A DNA stretch of 64,000 bases from Streptomyces griseus (GCF_001715295.1 NZ_MDKB01000001.1:1043090-1107089), one strand, 5' to 3'; shown: positions 44,307 through 54,121, counted from the first letter of the stretch. Notes: a model not told the origin generated them from the sequence alone. Program-made: numbers and translations.

Positions 44307-44960
44307 ATGGGCGATCCCCAGGCGCCGCCCGGCCCCGCCGTGCCGCTCCTGATCGCCTGCGCCCTGGGTATCGAACGGCTGGCCCTGCGCACCGGCAGGG
44401 CCGGTGACGGGTCCGGCCCTGTCACCGTCGTCAGGACCGGGATGGGCCCCAGGGCGGCCGAGGAAGCGGTCCGCGGCGCACTGGGGCGGCCCGGGGCCGG
44501 GGGCGCCGCGGTCATCGCCTCCGGCTTCTGCGCCGGCCTCGCCCCCGGCATGCACCCCGGCGACCTCGTGGTGGCCGAGGAGACGAGGGACGCCGCGGGC
44601 ACCACGGCCTGCACCGGCGCCGGTCTGCTCGTCGAGGCACTGACCAGGGCGGTACCCGGCAGCACCGTCCACACCGGCCCGTTGTCCGGTTCGGGCCACG
44701 TCGTCCGCGGGGCCGAACGGGCAGGACTGCTGGCGACCGGCGCCATCGCGGTGGACATGGAGTCCGCCGCGACACTCCGCACCGCCGTACGGACCGGGCC
44801 GCGCCCGGTTGCCGCCGTACGGGTGGTCGTGGACGCTCCAGAGCATGAGCTGGTCCGCATCGGCACGGTGCGCGGTGGAATATCGGCATTCCGCGTTCTC
44901 CGTGCCGTCCTTCCCGCTTTCCACGAATGGCACCGATCTTTGCTGCTCCCCAGGAGGTGA
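44307..44960 (+). CDS. hpnG: Adenosylhopane nucleosidase/phosphorylase HpnG
   Basis: A 217-residue nucleoside-phosphorylase-fold protein. HpnG removes adenine from adenosylhopane to give ribosylhopane. RTGMGPRAAEEAV and GFCAGLAPGMHPGDLVVAEE are phosphate/ribose-side elements, and IAVDMESAATLRTAV carries the nucleoside-binding M-E-S. It starts five bases after shc and ends seven bases before hpnH; gene order and fold support the role. Confidence 0.88.
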   Translation: MGDPQAPPGPAVPLLIACALGIERLALRTGRAGDGSGPVTVVRTGMGPRAAEEAVRGALGRPGAGGAAVIASGFCAGLAPGMHPGDLVVAEETRDAAGTTACTGAGLLVEALTRAVPGSTVHTGPLSGSGHVVRGAERAGLLATGAIAVDMESAATLRTAVRTGPRPVAAVRVVVDAPEHELVRIGTVRGGISAFRVLRAVLPAFHEWHRSLLLPRR

Positions 44961-44966
44961 GCCCAG

Positions 44967-45986
44967 ATGGCCATGCCGCTCCGTCAGTCCATCAAGGTTG
45001 CGACGTATCTCGTCGAACAGAAGATCCGCAAGCGGGACAAGTTCCCGCTGATCGTCGAGCTGGAACCCCTGTTCGCCTGCAACCTGGCGTGCGAGGGGTG
45101 CGGGAAGATCCAGCACCCCGCCGGAGTGCTCAAGCAGCGCATGCCGGTCGCCCAGGCGGTCGGCGCGGTGCTCGAATCAGGTGCCCCGATGGTCTCCATC
45201 GCCGGCGGCGAGCCGCTGATGCACCCTCAGATCGATGAGATCGTGCGCCAGCTGGTTGCCAAGAAGAAGTACGTGTTCCTCTGCACCAACGCCATGCTGA
45301 TGCGCAAGAAGCTGGACAAGTTCACCCCGTCGCCCTACTTCGCCTTCGCCGTGCACATCGACGGACTGCGCGAGCGGCACGACGAGTCGGTCGCCAAGGA
45401 GGGCGTCTTCGACGAGGCGGTGGCGGCGATGAAGGAGGCCAAGCAGCGCGGCTTCCGGGTCACCACCAACTCCACCTTCTTCAACACCGACACCCCGCAG
45501 ACCATCATCGAGGTACTCAACTACCTCAACGACGACCTGCAGGTCGACGAGATGATGATCTCGCCCGCCTACGCCTACGAGAAGGCGCCCGACCAGGAGC
45601 ACTTCCTGGGGGTCGAACAGACCCGTGAACTCTTCAGGAAGTCCTTCGCGGGCGGCAACCGGGCCCGCTGGCGGCTCAACCACTCCCCGCTCTTCCTGGA
45701 CTTCCTGGAAGGCAAGGCGGACTTCCCGTGCACCGCCTGGGCGATCCCCAACTACTCCCTCTTCGGCTGGCAGCGGCCCTGCTACCTGATGAGCGACGGT
45801 TACGTCCCTACCTACCGCGAGCTCATCGAGGAGACCGACTGGGACAAGTACGGCCGCGGCAAGGACCCGCGGTGCGCCAACTGCATGGCGCACTGCGGAT
45901 ACGAGCCCACCGCCGTGCTCGCCACCATGGGATCGCTCAAGGAGTCCCTGCGCGCCGCACGGGAGACCATCGGCGGCAGCCGGTGA
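44967..45986 (+). CDS. hpnH: Adenosyl-hopene transferase HpnH (radical SAM)
   Basis: A 339-residue radical SAM enzyme that joins a 5'-deoxyadenosyl group to diploptene, the first step of the extended side chain. Cys38, Cys42 and Cys45 in FACNLACEGCGKI form the CxxxCxxC site. A C-terminal Cys-rich stretch RCANCMAHCGYEPT could hold a second cluster or structural metal. The start ATG 44967 follows AGGAGGTGAG, close to a perfect SD. Long enough and colinear with known HpnH. Confidence 0.95.
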   Translation: MAMPLRQSIKVATYLVEQKIRKRDKFPLIVELEPLFACNLACEGCGKIQHPAGVLKQRMPVAQAVGAVLESGAPMVSIAGGEPLMHPQIDEIVRQLVAKKKYVFLCTNAMLMRKKLDKFTPSPYFAFAVHIDGLRERHDESVAKEGVFDEAVAAMKEAKQRGFRVTTNSTFFNTDTPQTIIEVLNYLNDDLQVDEMMISPAYAYEKAPDQEHFLGVEQTRELFRKSFAGGNRARWRLNHSPLFLDFLEGKADFPCTAWAIPNYSLFGWQRPCYLMSDGYVPTYRELIEETDWDKYGRGKDPRCANCMAHCGYEPTAVLATMGSLKESLRAARETIGGSR

Positions 45987-46028
45987 CGTCATGACCCACG
46001 GAGAACCGGTCGCCCCGGGGCTCCCCTG

Positions 46029-46088
46029 CCGCCGGCCCGGCCGCTCGCGGCGCACCGCTCCTCGCGGCGCGTCCGGGCGGGCCGGCGG
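46029..46088. other. GC-rich hairpin in the hpnH-dxs gap
   Basis: CCGCCGGCCCG (46029-46039) pairs perfectly with CGGGCCGGCGG (46078-46088), with smaller GCGGCG repeats in the loop. It sits in the 174-bp gap where ispG stands in the S. coelicolor cluster as I recall it. It may be an attenuator or a deletion remnant. Confidence 0.45.
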
Positions 46089-46160
46089 CGGGAGCCCGGT
46101 GATCGCGGGATACCGGCCGTGACCGTGAGCTGAGGAACAGGACCAGAGAGGGGGCCGAGC

Positions 46161-48071
46161 GTGACGTTGCTGGAATCCATCAAGGGGCCGAAGGATCTCA
46201 AGGCGCTGAGCCGGCAGGAGCTCGGCGGACTCGCCGACGAGATCAGGACGTTCCTCGTCCGGGCCGTGACGAGGGCGGGGGGACATCTCGGACCCAACCT
46301 CGGCGTGGTCGAACTCTCCATCGCGCTGCACCGGGCCTTCGACTCGCCCGCGGACCGCATCCTGTGGGACACCGGGCACCAGAGCTACGTACACAAGCTC
46401 CTGACCGGACGGCAGGACTTCTCCGCCCTGCGGAGCAAGGGCGGACTGTCCGGCTACCCCTCGCGGGAGGAGTCGGAGCACGACGTCATCGAGAACTCCC
46501 ACGCCTCGACGGTGCTGGGGTGGGCCGACGGACTCGCCAAGGCCAACGAGGTACGGGGCCGGCGCGACCACGTGGTCGCCGTGATCGGCGACGGGGCGCT
46601 CACCGGGGGAATGGCCTGGGAGGCGCTGAACAACATCGCCGCCGCCAGGAACCGCCCGCTCATCATCGTGGTGAACGACAACGAGCGCTCGTACGCCCCG
46701 ACCATCGGCGGCCTGGCCGACCACCTCGCCACCCTGCGTACCACGGACGGGTACGAGCGCTTCCTCTCCTGGGGCAAGGGGGTGCTCCAGCAGACGCCGG
46801 TCATCGGGCAGCCGCTGTACGGGTCGCTGCACGGCGCCAAGAAGGGGTTCAAGGACACCTTCGCTCCGCAGGGCATGTTCGAGGACCTGGGGCTGAAGTA
46901 CGTCGGCCCGGTCGACGGGCACGACACCGCCGCGGTGGAGTCGGCCCTGCACCGCGCGAAACGCTTCCACGGTCCCGTCCTGGTGCACTGCATCACCGAG
47001 AAGGGGCGGGGCTATCCGCCCGCCCTCGCCGACGACGCCGACCGCTTCCACACCGTCGGCGCCATGGATCCGCGGACCTGTGAGCCGCTCGTGGTGCCCG
47101 CGGCGCCCTCCTGGACCTCTGTGTTCGGCGACGAGATCGCGGCGATCGGCGCGGAGCGCCCCGACGTCGTCGCCGTCACCGCGGCGATGCTGCACCCCGT
47201 CGGACTCACCCGGTTCGCCGAGAAGTTCCCCGACCGGGTGTGGGACGTGGGGATCGCCGAGCAGCACGCGGCCGTCTCGGCGGCCGGGCTCGCCACCGGC
47301 GGGCTGCACCCGGTCGTCGCCGTCTACGCGACCTTCCTCAACCGGGCGTTCGACCAGGTGCTGATGGACGTCGCACTGCACCGGTGCGGTGTCACGTTCG
47401 TCCTGGACCGGGCCGGTGTCACCGGTACCGACGGGCCTTCGCACAACGGGATGTGGGACATGTCCGTACTCCAGGTCGTCCCCGGCCTCCGGATCGCCGC
47501 GCCGCGCGACGCGGACCGGCTGCGCGAGGAACTGCGGGAGGCCGTGGGCGTCGACGACGCCCCGACGGTGATCCGGTTCCCCAAGGAGTCGGTGGGCGAA
47601 CCGGTCACGGCCGTCGGGCGGATCGGCGGCATGGACGTCCTGCACACGGCCGAGGACCCCGAGGTGCTGATCGTCGCGGTCGGGGTGCTGGCTTCCGTAT
47701 GCCTGCGGGCGGCCGACCTGCTCGCCGGAGCCGGCATCCGCTGCACCGTCGTCGACCCGCGCTGGGTGAAACCCGTCGACGCCCGGCTGCCCGCCCTCGC
47801 CGCCCGGCACCGGCTGGTCGCGGTCGCCGAGGACAACAGCCGTACAGGCGGGGTCGGCTGGGCCGTCGGGCAGGCACTGCGGGACGCGGAGGTGGACGTA
47901 CCGCTGCGGACGTTCGGCATCCCGGAGCGGTTCCTCGCGCACGCCAGGCGCGCCGAGGTCCTCGCCGACATCGGGCTCACGCCCGAGGAGATCGCCGGAC
48001 GGATCGGCGAGGCGCTGGCGGGGCCCGGAACGGCGGGGGAGCGGGACGTGCCGAAGGAGAGTGGGGCATGA
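46161..48071 (+). CDS. dxs: 1-Deoxy-D-xylulose-5-phosphate synthase
   Basis: A 636-residue TPP enzyme that joins pyruvate and glyceraldehyde-3-phosphate, the entry to the MEP isoprenoid pathway. TPP/Mg site [37 protein letters not shown] at the N-terminus; [20 protein letters not shown] in the pyrimidine domain. In Streptomyces this is usually a second copy dedicated to the hopanoid locus. GTG 46161 is preceded by AGAGAGGGGG. The stop overlaps hpnO by ATGA. Confidence 0.95.
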   Translation: MTLLESIKGPKDLKALSRQELGGLADEIRTFLVRAVTRAGGHLGPNLGVVELSIALHRAFDSPADRILWDTGHQSYVHKLLTGRQDFSALRSKGGLSGYPSREESEHDVIENSHASTVLGWADGLAKANEVRGRRDHVVAVIGDGALTGGMAWEALNNIAAARNRPLIIVVNDNERSYAPTIGGLADHLATLRTTDGYERFLSWGKGVLQQTPVIGQPLYGSLHGAKKGFKDTFAPQGMFEDLGLKYVGPVDGHDTAAVESALHRAKRFHGPVLVHCITEKGRGYPPALADDADRFHTVGAMDPRTCEPLVVPAAPSWTSVFGDEIAAIGAERPDVVAVTAAMLHPVGLTRFAEKFPDRVWDVGIAEQHAAVSAAGLATGGLHPVVAVYATFLNRAFDQVLMDVALHRCGVTFVLDRAGVTGTDGPSHNGMWDMSVLQVVPGLRIAAPRDADRLREELREAVGVDDAPTVIRFPKESVGEPVTAVGRIGGMDVLHTAEDPEVLIVAVGVLASVCLRAADLLAGAGIRCTVVDPRWVKPVDARLPALAARHRLVAVAEDNSRTGGVGWAVGQALRDAEVDVPLRTFGIPERFLAHARRAEVLADIGLTPEEIAGRIGEALAGPGTAGERDVPKESGA

Positions 48072-49471
48072 CGAACGACGACGACCGGCCCCAGGGCTTC
48101 GACCTGACGCGGCTCCTGGCGGAGCGCGGCGCCGAACGCTACGACCTGCACACCCGCCACCTCAACCACCAGCTGCCGCGCATGCTGCGCACCATCGGCT
48201 TCGACAGGGTCTACGAGCGGGCCGAGGGCGCGTACTTCTGGGACGCGGAGGGCAACGACTACCTCGACATGCTCGCCGGTTTCGGGGTGATGGGGCTCGG
48301 CAGGCACCACCCCGTCGTACGCAAGGCCCTCCACGACGTCCTCGACGCCTCGCTCGCCGACCTGACCCGCTTCGACTGTCAGCCGCTGCCCGGACTGCTG
48401 GCCGAGAAGCTCCTGGAGCACAGCCCGCACCTGGACCGGGTCTTCTTCTGCAACAGCGGCACGGAAGCGGTCGAGACCGCGCTGAAGTTCGCCCGGTACG
48501 CCACCGGGAAGCCCAGGATCCTCTACTGCACGCACGCCTTCCACGGGCTGACGACCGGATCGCTCTCCGTCAACGGCGAGTCCGGGTTCCGGGACGGTTT
48601 CGCACCGCTGCTGCCCGACACGGCGATCCGGCTCGGCGACCTCGACGCCCTGCGGCGCGAACTGAAGCGCGGCGACGTGGCGGGGCTCGTCGTCGAGCCC
48701 ATCCAGGGCAAGGGCGTGCACGCCTCGCCGCCCGGCTTCCTGCGGGCCGCGCGGGAACTGCTGCACCGCCACAAGGCGGTACTCATCGCGGACGAGGTAC
48801 AGACGGGGCTCGGCCGGACCGGTGACTTCTACGCGTACCAGCACGAGGAGGGGGTCGAGCCCGACCTGCTCTGCGTCGCCAAGGCGCTCTCCGGCGGATA
48901 CGTGCCGGTCGGGGCGACCCTGGGCAAGGAGTGGATCTTCAAGCGCGTCTACTCCTCCATGGACCGGGTTCTCGTCCACTCCGCGAGCTTCGGCTCCAAC
49001 GCCCAGGCCATGGCGGCCGGGCTCGCGGTCCTGTCGGTGATGGAGGACGAGGGGACCGTCGCCAACGCCCGGCGTACCGGGGACCTGCTCCGCGAGCGGC
49101 TCGCCGCCCTCGTCGGCCGCTACGAGCTGTTGCACGAGGTGCGGGGGCGCGGGCTGATGATCGGCATCGAGTTCGGGCGGCCGTCCTCGCTGAAGCTCCG
49201 CAGCCGCTGGACGATGCTGCAGGCGGCACGCAAGGGGCTTTTCGCGCAGATGGTGGTCGTGCCGCTGCTGCGGAAGCACCGAATCCTCACGCAGGTGTCC
49301 GGCGACCACCTGGAGGTGATCAAACTGATCCCGCCCCTGGTCATCGGTGAGCGGGAGGTCGACCGCTTCGTGACCGCCTTCACGGCCGTGATGGACGACG
49401 CGCACGACGGCGGCGGACTCATGTGGGACTTCGGCAGGACGCTGGTGAAGCAGGCCGTCGGCAACCGCTGA
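48068..49471 (+). CDS. hpnO: Class III aminotransferase HpnO
   Basis: A 467-residue PLP enzyme that puts the terminal amino group on the hopanoid side chain (aminobacteriohopanetriol). PLP contacts: [20 protein letters not shown], the Asp of [17 protein letters not shown], and the Schiff-base Lys in [16 protein letters not shown]. Length fits ornithine/acetylornithine aminotransferase relatives; the pathway context gives the role. It is the last gene of the hopanoid operon. Confidence 0.9.
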   Translation: MTNDDDRPQGFDLTRLLAERGAERYDLHTRHLNHQLPRMLRTIGFDRVYERAEGAYFWDAEGNDYLDMLAGFGVMGLGRHHPVVRKALHDVLDASLADLTRFDCQPLPGLLAEKLLEHSPHLDRVFFCNSGTEAVETALKFARYATGKPRILYCTHAFHGLTTGSLSVNGESGFRDGFAPLLPDTAIRLGDLDALRRELKRGDVAGLVVEPIQGKGVHASPPGFLRAARELLHRHKAVLIADEVQTGLGRTGDFYAYQHEEGVEPDLLCVAKALSGGYVPVGATLGKEWIFKRVYSSMDRVLVHSASFGSNAQAMAAGLAVLSVMEDEGTVANARRTGDLLRERLAALVGRYELLHEVRGRGLMIGIEFGRPSSLKLRSRWTMLQAARKGLFAQMVVVPLLRKHRILTQVSGDHLEVIKLIPPLVIGEREVDRFVTAFTAVMDDAHDGGGLMWDFGRTLVKQAVGNR

Positions 49472-49525
49472 GACCCGTTACCCGGCCGTCCTGCTACGCC
49501 CTCCCGCAGGCGCCGGCCATTTTTG

Positions 49526-49554
49526 CCTCACAGGTAAGAAATTTGCCTGTGAGG
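49526..49554. promoter_or_regulatory. Palindromic operator of the XRE-cupin regulator
   Basis: CCTCACAGG (49526-49534) is inverted as CCTGTGAGG (49546-49554), with an AT-rich 11-bp spacer, 24 bp upstream of the regulator start. The perfect 9-bp arms and the position point to autoregulation. Confidence 0.7.
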
Positions 49555-49577
49555 AAAGTTCCTGGCCCAATGGAGGT

Positions 49578-50192
49578 ATGAATCCTCCTGAGGCGGGGGT
49601 GGCCGACGAACTGCCGGGCATCGCACCACGCCTGCGTGACCTGCGCCGCAACCGGGGTCTCACCCTGGAGGGCGCCGCCCGGCGGGCCGGTCTCTCCCCG
49701 GCCCACCTCTCCCGGCTGGAGACCGGCAACCGGCAGCCTTCGCTGCCCATGCTGCTCGGCCTCGCCAGGATCTACGGTACGACGGTCTCCGAGCTCCTCG
49801 GCGAGATGCCGCCCGAACGTGACGCGATCGTCAGGGGCGGCCCGCTCGGCGGGGCGGGCGCCGAAGCCGACGGCTGGCAGTACCGGCAGGCGGGCGGCCC
49901 GGGCCGCGCCATGCAGGCCCTGCGGGTGCGTGTGACGTACGGCGTCCAGGGAGATCTGGTCCGCGTCCATCCCGGCGAGGAGTGGCTGCACGTCCTCGAC
50001 GGCCGGTTGAGGGTCGTGCTCGGGGAGACCGTCCACGACCTCGAACCGGGGGACAGCGCGCACTTCGACTCGCTCACCCCGCACCGGATCGCGGCGCTCG
50101 ACCCCGGGGGCGTCCAGCTCCTCTTCGTCCACACGCTGCTGCAGAGCCCCGTAGCGGAGCTGTGCCTGGGCAGCGGAACCCATCGCTTCTGA
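49578..50192 (+). CDS. XRE-family regulator with cupin sensor domain
   Basis: A 204-residue two-domain regulator. The helix-turn-helix is LRDLRRNRGLTLEGAARRAG then LSPAHLSRLETGNRQPSLP (residues ~18-60). The cupin domain (~105-195) has VHPGEEWLHVLDGRLRVVLG and LEPGDSAHFDSLTPHRIAAL. Such proteins sense small molecules and often regulate metabolic operons. It may control itself, the small membrane gene 54 bp downstream, and possibly the hopanoid genes. ATG 49578 follows AATGGAGG. Confidence 0.88.
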   Translation: MNPPEAGVADELPGIAPRLRDLRRNRGLTLEGAARRAGLSPAHLSRLETGNRQPSLPMLLGLARIYGTTVSELLGEMPPERDAIVRGGPLGGAGAEADGWQYRQAGGPGRAMQALRVRVTYGVQGDLVRVHPGEEWLHVLDGRLRVVLGETVHDLEPGDSAHFDSLTPHRIAALDPGGVQLLFVHTLLQSPVAELCLGSGTHRF

Positions 50193-50246
50193 CCCCGCAC
50201 CCGCCCCCTCGCTCTCTCCGCCGAACGGCCGAGAGGAAGGACTGTC

Positions 50247-50420
50247 ATGTCTGACTCAGAGGATTACGACCCGCTCACGCCCCGCCGGCAGGAGGGCCAG
50301 GACACCCACGAGCGCAAGATGCCACGGGGTGTGATCATCCGTCTCTTCGCCTATCTGGTGGCGGGACACGTCGTGGCCGCCTTCCTCTTCCTGCTGTTCA
50401 CCGTGGCGGGCAAGGGCTGA
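50247..50420 (+). CDS. Small membrane protein (57 aa), DUF6126-like
   Basis: Encodes MSDSEDYDPLTPRRQEGQDT, a charged stretch, then one membrane helix (PRGVIIRLFAYLVAGHVVAA and on). ATG 50247 is preceded by GAGAGGAAGGA. The gene order regulator then small membrane protein matches the end of the hopanoid locus in S. coelicolor (SCO6770-SCO6771, recalled). Function unknown. Confidence 0.8.
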   Translation: MSDSEDYDPLTPRRQEGQDTHERKMPRGVIIRLFAYLVAGHVVAAFLFLLFTVAGKG

Positions 50421-50628
50421 CCGGCCGATTTCCCCCGGCGTGGGGGTGTGACGGCACGGGGGCGTGCCGAGGTGCCCGCCCGGGAGGCGGGGTGCCGGCG
50501 GGGGGCGGCGTCCGGCGGTTCAGGCCGGTGCCATGTGCCGCCTGCCAGGTGCCCGGTGCCGCCCGCCGTGCCGGGGTGTCGTTTCGGCGCCGGGGGTGGG
50601 GGCGCCCGGTGTGTCGTCGGAGCGGCGG

Positions 50629-51438
50629 TCACGCGTCCTCGACGAGGCGCTCGCGCAGCCTCTCCCGCGTCTCCGGTGAGAGCTTCAGGCCGTCCCGGAG
50701 GTAGCGGTCCGTGCTGCCCCAGTTCTCCTCGATGGTGGCGAAGGCGGCGGCGAGGTACTCGGAGCGCGCTCCGAAGAGCGGGTTCAGAAGATCCAGGACC
50801 TCCTGCGACATCCCCACCGACGACGTGTCGCTCCGCCGGATCCTGTACCGGCGGCGCGTGTCGTCGGACTTGAGGTAGTCCGCCTCGATGGCTTCCCTCT
50901 CGACGCCGACGGCGAGCAGCGAGACCGCCACCGACAGGCCGGCCCGGTCCTTGCCCGCCGCGCAGTGCATGAGCGCCGGAACGCTGTCCTCGGCCAGCGC
51001 GTGCAGCACACGGCTGTGTTCCGCGGTGCGGTCCGTGATGATGGCCCGGTAGGAGGCGATCATCCGCGCGGTCCCCTTGCCGTCGGCGAGGATCGAACGC
51101 AGCTGCTGGAGATTGCCGTCCCGCACCAGCCGCCAGAACTCGGCGCCGTCGGCCGGGTCGGAGAGCGGAATGCTGACGTTGCGGACGCCCGGCAGTTCCA
51201 CGTCGTGACCGTCGAGCTTGTGGTCGGCCGCGTTGCGGAAGTCGAAGACGGTGTGCAGGCCCAGGCCGGCCAGGAACGCGGCGTCCGACTCGGTGGCGTG
51301 CGCCAGGTGGCCGCTGCGGTAGAGGCGCCCCATGCGCACCCTCCCGCCGTCGACGGTCGGGAGCCCGCCCACATCACGGAAGTTGCGCACACCGGTGAGC
51401 TCGACGTCGGTCGGCGGAACCTCTGGCAGCTGCGTCAC
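50629..51438 (-). CDS. Tyrosine-protein phosphatase (MptpB/IphP type)
   Basis: A 269-residue phosphatase. The active-site loop MHCAAGKDRAGLSV is the C-x5-R signature with the extra K-D typical of the lipid/tyrosine-active actinobacterial group. ELTGVRNFRDVGGLPTVDGG is the conserved N-terminal block. It may dephosphorylate phosphotyrosine or phosphoinositides. GTG 51438 has AGGAG upstream. Monocistronic by position. Confidence 0.88.
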   Translation of the reverse strand: MTQLPEVPPTDVELTGVRNFRDVGGLPTVDGGRVRMGRLYRSGHLAHATESDAAFLAGLGLHTVFDFRNAADHKLDGHDVELPGVRNVSIPLSDPADGAEFWRLVRDGNLQQLRSILADGKGTARMIASYRAIITDRTAEHSRVLHALAEDSVPALMHCAAGKDRAGLSVAVSLLAVGVEREAIEADYLKSDDTRRRYRIRRSDTSSVGMSQEVLDLLNPLFGARSEYLAAAFATIEENWGSTDRYLRDGLKLSPETRERLRERLVEDA

Positions 51439-51550
51439 AAGGACTCCTGGAGTGTCTGGCGCCGGCGCCGCTCGCCGACGAAGGGCACGCTCGCGACGAT
51501 ACGACATGGGCGCAGCAGGCAATGGCTATGCCCTCGACGGGTAAGGGTCG

Positions 51551-51682
51551 CCCCGCACTGCACGGCGGGCGCGACGACAGCTACGGCACCTCGCCGCGTT
51601 GTCGGAACATCCACAGGCGCAACCGGTATACGGACGTCCCCCCGCCGTGCGACGCACCGCATCCGGCGCCGCGCGCCGATCC
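51551..51682. repeat. Dispersed repeat, copy A (~130 bp)
   Basis: This intergenic element matches copy B at 63313-63445 with roughly 80% identity by eye. Shared blocks include GACAGCTACGGCACCTCG, GTCGGAACAT, TGGACGTC/CGGACGTC and CCGCCGTGC. Both end with GCGCGCCGATCC. Copy C (63485-63611) is more degenerate. No transposase or obvious terminal repeats are present. Confidence 0.8.
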
Positions 51683-51974
51683 ACCGGGAAAGGTGGACAC
51701 CCCCTTGGGTGAGCGCTCACCTGGGTGTGCCGGAGGTGTGGGCATCGTGTCCGTCTTGGGGCATTTAGGCGAACATGCCGGTCTTGTGCGGGAGATGGAG
51801 GGTCCTGGGTGAGCGGGATCATATCCGTGACGGTGTGTGGCGGAAAGGCCGACGGGCATTCCCCGTCCCGCGCGGAAAGCCAAGATCCGTAATCCACGGA
51901 GTGTGACGGGAATTCCGTGCCGGAATTGCGGCGGGCATTCCGGTCCGCAACCGGTGGCTTGTTCACCGCGTCCC

Positions 51975-52150
51975 GCCTCGCTTACGGTCACCGTCAATCC
52001 GGGCGGAACGCCTAATCCTGCCGCCGCCCGGAATCCGCACCGACCCACGTGTGGCAGGAGCGGGGGAACCAGGTAAGCCGCCGACCGGGAGATCCGGACG
52101 GCTCGGGGTCAAGTCGCGTCCGACGCGGCCGGGCATCTCCAGTCCGCACC
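51975..52150 (+). ncRNA. c-di-AMP (ydaO/yuaA-type) riboswitch
   Basis: The leader of the LysM/M23 gene contains conserved elements of this class in order: GCCTAATCC (52010-52018), CCGACCCACGTGTGGCAGGA (52040-52059), AGCGGGGGAACCA (52059-52071) and CTCGGGGTCAAG (52102-52113). In Streptomyces such switches lower expression of cell-wall hydrolases (rpfA and relatives) when c-di-AMP is high. Boundaries are approximate. It ends about 40-70 bp before the ATG. The stretch 51683-51974 before it has no gene. Confidence 0.85.
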
Positions 52151-52188
52151 CGACAGCTCACCTCGCAGGCGCCGGAGAGGAAAGCACC

Positions 52189-53112
52189 ATGCCCGCAAAG
52201 GGTAAGCACCGCCGTACGAGGACCGGGCCGATCTCCCGAGGCGTTCTCGCCGCGGGGACCGGCGGCGCCGTCCTCGCCCTTCCGCTGATCGGCGCCACCG
52301 GCGCCCACGCCGCGGAGCAGTCCGCTCCGGCCACCAGGCCCGCGGCCGCAGCCGCCGCGCAGTCCGCCCCGGCCACGCCGGCCGCGAAGAAGGACAGCGC
52401 CACCACGACCTACTCCGTGGTCCCCGGCGACTACCTGGCGAAGATCGCGTCCGCCCAGAAGATCAAGGGCGGCTGGCAGAAGCTTTACCAGGACAACCGC
52501 GAGGTCGTCGGTGACAACCCGAGCCTGATCTTCCCGGGCATGAAGCTGACCCTCGGCGCCGAGGCGCCCGCGCCCGCCACCAAGGCCGCGCCCACCAAGG
52601 CCGCGCCCACCAAGGCGGAGCCGGCCCCGAAGGCTGCCGCTCCCGCCGGGAAGACGGCCGCGGTGCCGGCCGCCGCCGACTCCACCGCCGCCGCGAGCAA
52701 CAGCTCCGGCTACACCACCCCGGTGGCCGGCGCCAACGTCACCACCCAGTACCGCGCCTCCGGTTCCAGCTGGGCCAGCGGCTACCACACGGGCTCCGAC
52801 TTCCAGGCGGCCTCCGGTACCAGCGTCCGGTCCATCGGCCCCGGCACCGTCGTCTCGGCCGGGTGGAGCGGCTCGTACGGCAACGAGGTCGTCATCCAGC
52901 ACAGCGACGGCATGTACTCCCAGTACGCCCACCTGTCCTCGCTCGACGTCTCCGCCGGCCAGACCGTCACCGGCGGCCAGCAGATCGGCCTCTCCGGCAG
53001 CACCGGCAACTCCACCGGCCCGCACCTCCACTTCGAGGTCCGCACCGGCCCGAGCTACGGGTCGGACGTCGACCCGATCGCCTACCTGCGCTCGCACGGC
53101 GTCTCCATCTGA
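52189..53112 (+). CDS. Secreted LysM and M23 metallopeptidase cell-wall hydrolase
   Basis: A 307-residue exported protein. The signal peptide runs to about ATGAHAAE. A LysM domain follows (TYSVVPGDYLAKIASAQKIK, about residues 67-120), then an Ala/Pro/Lys-rich linker with KAAPTKAAPTKA repeats. The C-terminal M23 domain has zinc ligands in GYHTGSDFQA (HxxxD) and PHLHFEVRTG (HxH). It should cut peptidoglycan cross-links. ATG 52189 is preceded by GAGAGGAAAG. Expression is likely governed by the upstream riboswitch. Confidence 0.93.
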   Translation: MPAKGKHRRTRTGPISRGVLAAGTGGAVLALPLIGATGAHAAEQSAPATRPAAAAAAQSAPATPAAKKDSATTTYSVVPGDYLAKIASAQKIKGGWQKLYQDNREVVGDNPSLIFPGMKLTLGAEAPAPATKAAPTKAAPTKAEPAPKAAAPAGKTAAVPAAADSTAAASNSSGYTTPVAGANVTTQYRASGSSWASGYHTGSDFQAASGTSVRSIGPGTVVSAGWSGSYGNEVVIQHSDGMYSQYAHLSSLDVSAGQTVTGGQQIGLSGSTGNSTGPHLHFEVRTGPSYGSDVDPIAYLRSHGVSI

Positions 53113-53152
53113 CGCGACCGCGAAGGTCCGGTAGTACAGCAGATGGTCCGCA

Positions 53153-53188
53153 GAGAGGGGCGGTGCGCGACGGCGCACCGCCCCTCTC
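53153..53188 (+). terminator. Intrinsic terminator after the M23 peptidase gene
   Basis: A perfect 16-bp stem (53153-53168 with 53173-53188) closes the loop GACG and is followed by a T-rich run (CTTATTCCTG). Confidence 0.9.
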
Positions 53189-53293
53189 CTTATTCCTGCT
53201 TTACCAAAACCTGACCGGGTGGTCTTTCTCACCACCCGTCAACCCCTTATTACGGTCGCGTAGGTCACAATCGACGGTGCAGGATATGCGCTT

Positions 53294-54121
53294 GTGGCAG
53301 ACGATTCGAGAAATAGACAACGAGGCGTCATCGGGTCGTACGCGGCGATCGGCGACAGCTTCACCGAAGGCGTCGGAGACCCCGGTCCCGACGGGAGACT
53401 CGTCGGCTGGGCGGACCGGCTCGCGGTCCTCCTCGCGGACCGGCTCCCGGTTCCGGAAGCAGCGGCCGGGCCGGTGGACGACCCGCACGGGCATTTCCGG
53501 TACGCCAATCTCGCCGTACGCGGACGCCTCCTCGACCAGATCGTCGAGGAACAGGTGCCCCGCGCCAAGCAACTGGCCCCCGACCTGGTCAGCTTCTGCG
53601 CGGGCGGCAACGACATCATCCGGCCGGGCTCCGACCCGGACGACGTGGCCGAACGCTTCGAGCGCGCGGTCGCCGACCTGACGCAGGCGGTCGGCACCGT
53701 CATGGTCACCACCGGCTTCGACACCCGGGGCGTCCCGGTGCTCCGGCATCTGCGCGGCAAGATCGCCACGTACACCGCCCACGTCCGGTCCATCGCCGAC
53801 CGCTACGACTGCCCGGTCCTGGACCTGTGGTCGCTGCGGTCCGTCCAGGACAGGCGAGCCTGGGACGCCGACCGGCTGCACCTCTCCGCCGAGGGACACA
53901 CCAGGGTCGCGCTCCGTGCCGCCCAGGTCCTCGGGATCGAGGTGCCGGCCGATCCCGACCAGGGGTGGCCGCCGCAGCTGCAGCGCGGCACGCTCGAGGT
54001 GCGCCGCGACGACATCCTCTGGGCGCGCGAGTACCTCGTCCCGTGGATCGGGCGGAGGCTGCGCGGCGAGTCGTCCGGAGACCACGTCGAGGCCAAGCGT
54101 CCCGATCTGCTCCCGCTGTGA
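53294..54121 (+). CDS. SGNH/GDSL-family hydrolase
   Basis: A 275-residue esterase-fold protein. Catalytic Ser is in YAAIGDSFTEGVGD (block I), the oxyanion Asn in FCAGGNDIIRPG (block III, GxND), and the Asp/His pair in WDADRLHLSAEGHTRVA (block V). No signal peptide, so cytoplasmic. GTG 53294 is used. Acyl substrate unknown. Convergent with the STM4011-like operon. Confidence 0.9.
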   Translation: MADDSRNRQRGVIGSYAAIGDSFTEGVGDPGPDGRLVGWADRLAVLLADRLPVPEAAAGPVDDPHGHFRYANLAVRGRLLDQIVEEQVPRAKQLAPDLVSFCAGGNDIIRPGSDPDDVAERFERAVADLTQAVGTVMVTTGFDTRGVPVLRHLRGKIATYTAHVRSIADRYDCPVLDLWSLRSVQDRRAWDADRLHLSAEGHTRVALRAAQVLGIEVPADPDQGWPPQLQRGTLEVRRDDILWAREYLVPWIGRRLRGESSGDHVEAKRPDLLPL

